From Macrostomum hystrix (taxonomy: Eukaryota; Platyhelminthes; Macrostomidae), in assembly GCA_950097015.1 (NCBI GenBank), contig CATNEN010000038.1, positions 2,915,501 through 2,979,500 on the forward strand: a stretch of DNA of 64,000 nucleotides. Reading direction: 5' to 3'. Under the pieces are notes generated by a model that was not told the DNA's origin, did not search any database, and saw only the letters and a program-made list of their open reading frames with translations. Positions 61,906 through 64,000 of this stretch are shown piece after piece (position 1 is the first letter of the stretch; each line of letters starts with the position of its first letter). The translations under genes and the position numbers were made by a program.

Positions 61906-62977
61906 CTGTCAGCCTTACGGTTGTACGAGTTGTAACTTCTGGTTCTGTAAACGGCTCAAATTCGTATTCTAGCACCTTGCCGATAGATTAAGTATATATA
62001 TTTGTTTATTTAGAATTCAACATGCGGCACTTAAAATTTAAAGCTAGTACAGCAATTTTATTAATAACCTCGACGTCATATCTTCACATATCTTAATGTC
62101 GAACAAACTCAGTATTTTAGTCATCTGTGCATGCAAACACTTTCACCCTATGAGCTCACTCACAGCACACAGGCAGTTTTCTCTGTGATATTTAGTGTGC
62201 TCTTGCCGAATTTGACTAAAAAGCATGTTAAGATCCAGTTACATATTTTTGCTACAAATAATTTCCATCGGAGGTCAGGATCTATTATTTTTGTCTCTTT
62301 TTCAGAGAAAGAATTTGAACTCAAATAAAGTACGAATTAAACAATAGAATAGCTTATTACCTATTTTTTAAATCGCAAACGATGTGCTTTTAACAACCTT
62401 TTAGTACGATACCCATTTGCGCAAGCATTCACAACTTCAAGTATTGGCACCACCTCAAGTATTGGCCAAAACCAAAAGTTTTAAACAGACCAGCCTTAGC
62501 TGCTAACACTCAACAGATCACGTGTGAATGCATTCGGTTGGCAATTATAGCTCGTAAACAAAGGTCTCACGATCAGCATTAGCGAATGTGTTTTCTTGTA
62601 CCTGTTTGGACTTCGTGTCTAAAGGGTGCGCTGGACTGGGTAGCCAGCGTAAGTTCGCTATCCTTGTCTAAAAGTTGATAAAGTTCCTGAACTGTTTAAT
62701 TGAACAGTGTAAGACGAAATTGACGTTTGGTTCGACACTGGATTAGTGCGGATAAGGGGCTGATTAGCAGTAGAAAAATCACGCCATTTTTCCTTAACAG
62801 TTTCAGAGAATAAATAATACAAATAATAATAATTATAATCTTCAGCCCGTACTACTGCGAGCAGTACAAACTCGCTATATTCCGCGAAAATATAAAAAAG
62901 AGTCGAAATTAGTTGCCATTTTGCCTGCAGCGGAGGGCCGATGGCCTCATATCCTACCTAATGCACCTGCGTCCCTG
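61906..62977. other. AT-rich intergenic, no gene recognised
   Basis: Includes the tandem phrase caagtattggcacc / caagtattggccaa near 62438-62470. No exon supported. Confidence 0.4.
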
Positions 62978-63200
62978 ACATCCTTCGAGCTGTCCTCGAC
63001 ATCCTTCGAGCTGTCCTCGACATCCTTCGAGCTGTCCTCGACATCCTTCGAGCTGTCCTCGACATCCTTCGAGCTGTCCTCGACATCCTTCGAGCTGTCC
63101 CCGGCATCCTTCGAGCTGTCCTCGACATCCTTCGAGCTGTCCTCGACATCCTTCGAGCTGTCCTCGACATCCTTCGAGCTGTCCCCGGCATCATTCGAGC
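62978..63200. repeat. 21-bp minisatellite, unit catccttcgagctgtcctcga
   Basis: About ten copies, with ccccgg replacing cctcga in the seventh and last. The unit is a multiple of three, so both strands remain open; the frames have no other coding support. Confidence 0.93.
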
Positions 63201-63825
63201 TGTTTTTGAAAACATTCCATCTGTGCAATGCTGAGCAATTCCTAACCCAGCACATCGCGCATAAAAGTGCAATTGTAACTCTGAATAACATGGCCAGATC
63301 CCAGAGGCAAGCCCTGTAAGCTCTATGAGAGAAGCTTCGTCACACAAAGGCCTTCTCCTTACTGTCCAAAAGCTATAATTCAACATTATATGTAAAACTG
63401 CGCGCATTCGAAGCTTCTTCGCCACCAGGTCGAGGTGATAATTGAAGGGCCGGGCCGTCCGCTTGCTTTGGTGAGCAGTTAGCACTAGAATACAGCATAA
63501 TTATAGCCATCCGTGTGATCTTTGCCACCCCTCTCCTTGCCAGGGACTCGAGCTGGTTAATTAGGGTTTGTCGTGGTCTGATCCAGCTAGAATTTAGCAG
63601 AACTAGCGGCAAAAATCTAGAACATTGCTTGCTTCTGAGCTCACCTCAGGTATTTGAGCCATTGCCAATTTGTCTTATCATTTTCCGACTCCAGCCATAT
63701 CCGCGGCATGTCGAAGGCTCCAATTGCACGACCCGAATTAATTAGCCCCGTCTCTACATGCTGTCTCATCTATCTTCCACGTGTTCTACCGTTTCTTTCG
63801 TAAATCGTAACTGTCTGTTTCGCTG
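63201..63825. other. Intergenic, no gene recognised
   Basis: No exon or repeat supported. Confidence 0.35.
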
Positions 63826-64000
63826 TCTGGGACTGCCACAGCTGCTACTAAGGTGGGCGTGGGACTGCCACAGCTGCTACTAGGGTGGGCGTGGGACTGC
63901 CACAGCTGCTACTAGGGTGGGCGTGGGACTGCCACAGCTGCTACTAGGGTGGGTGTGGGACTGCCACAGCTGCTACTAGGGTAGGTGTGGGACTGCCACA
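63826..64000. repeat. 32-bp minisatellite, cut by the window end
   Basis: Five full copies and part of a sixth of a unit beginning gggactgccacagctgctac and ending tagggtgggcgt. It continues beyond the window, so its true length is unknown. Confidence 0.93.

Noticed and set aside
62921-63485. Frames encoding SSTSFEL- or DSSKDVE-type repeats
   Set aside because: 21-bp tandem array open on both strands, with no flanking coding evidence.

Overview
The window is animal (metazoan) nuclear DNA. Protein-coding genes are split by GT-AG introns, and they encode an NR4A nuclear receptor, Rab11, a rhodopsin-class receptor, a Robo-like Ig/FN3 receptor and a cytochrome P450. Between and inside them lie retroelements, tRNA-derived SINEs and an extraordinary number of tandem repeat arrays. 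The compact genes, repeat-filled introns and one signal-peptide exon with no AUG of its own would fit a free-living flatworm such as Macrostomum. That assignment is an inference; nothing here proves the species.

Layout. 1-8.2 kb: an intact Ty3/gypsy Gag-Pol frame on the minus strand, carrying an unexpected cold-shock-type domain. 8.2-8.7 kb: a MITE-like inverted-repeat element. 10.5-17 kb: a five-exon NR4A-type nuclear receptor gene (minus), bracketed by two oppositely oriented copies of one minisatellite. 17.5-20.4 kb: three large simple arrays. 22.4-26.0 kb: a four-exon Rab11 gene (plus). 26.3-30 kb: three minisatellites and a SINE. 30.7-35.8 kb: a two-exon GPCR gene (plus), whose intron holds a decayed, antisense peptide-GPCR pseudogene. 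36-37.7 kb: minisatellites. 38.2-45.8 kb: a seven-exon Robo-like receptor gene (minus), with three introns filled by the same 14-bp repeat, one of them inverted relative to the other two. 46-50.2 kb: arrays and SINEs. 51.4-54.1 kb: a three-exon CYP2-like P450 gene (plus). 54.8-55.7 kb: a Tc1-like foldback transposon. 56.9-59.4 kb: a 2.5-kb, 30-bp satellite. 60-61.8 kb: a LINE fragment and two antisense-overlapping candidate genes. 61.8-64 kb: further arrays, the last cut by the window edge.

The genes do not form a pathway. They are independent single-copy genes whose introns and flanks have been colonised by locally private minisatellites. Exon models were built by eye from family conservation plus GT-AG sites; every junction given keeps the reading frame. 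Very long open frames inside the tandem arrays arise because the repeat units lack stop codons, and they are not called as genes.
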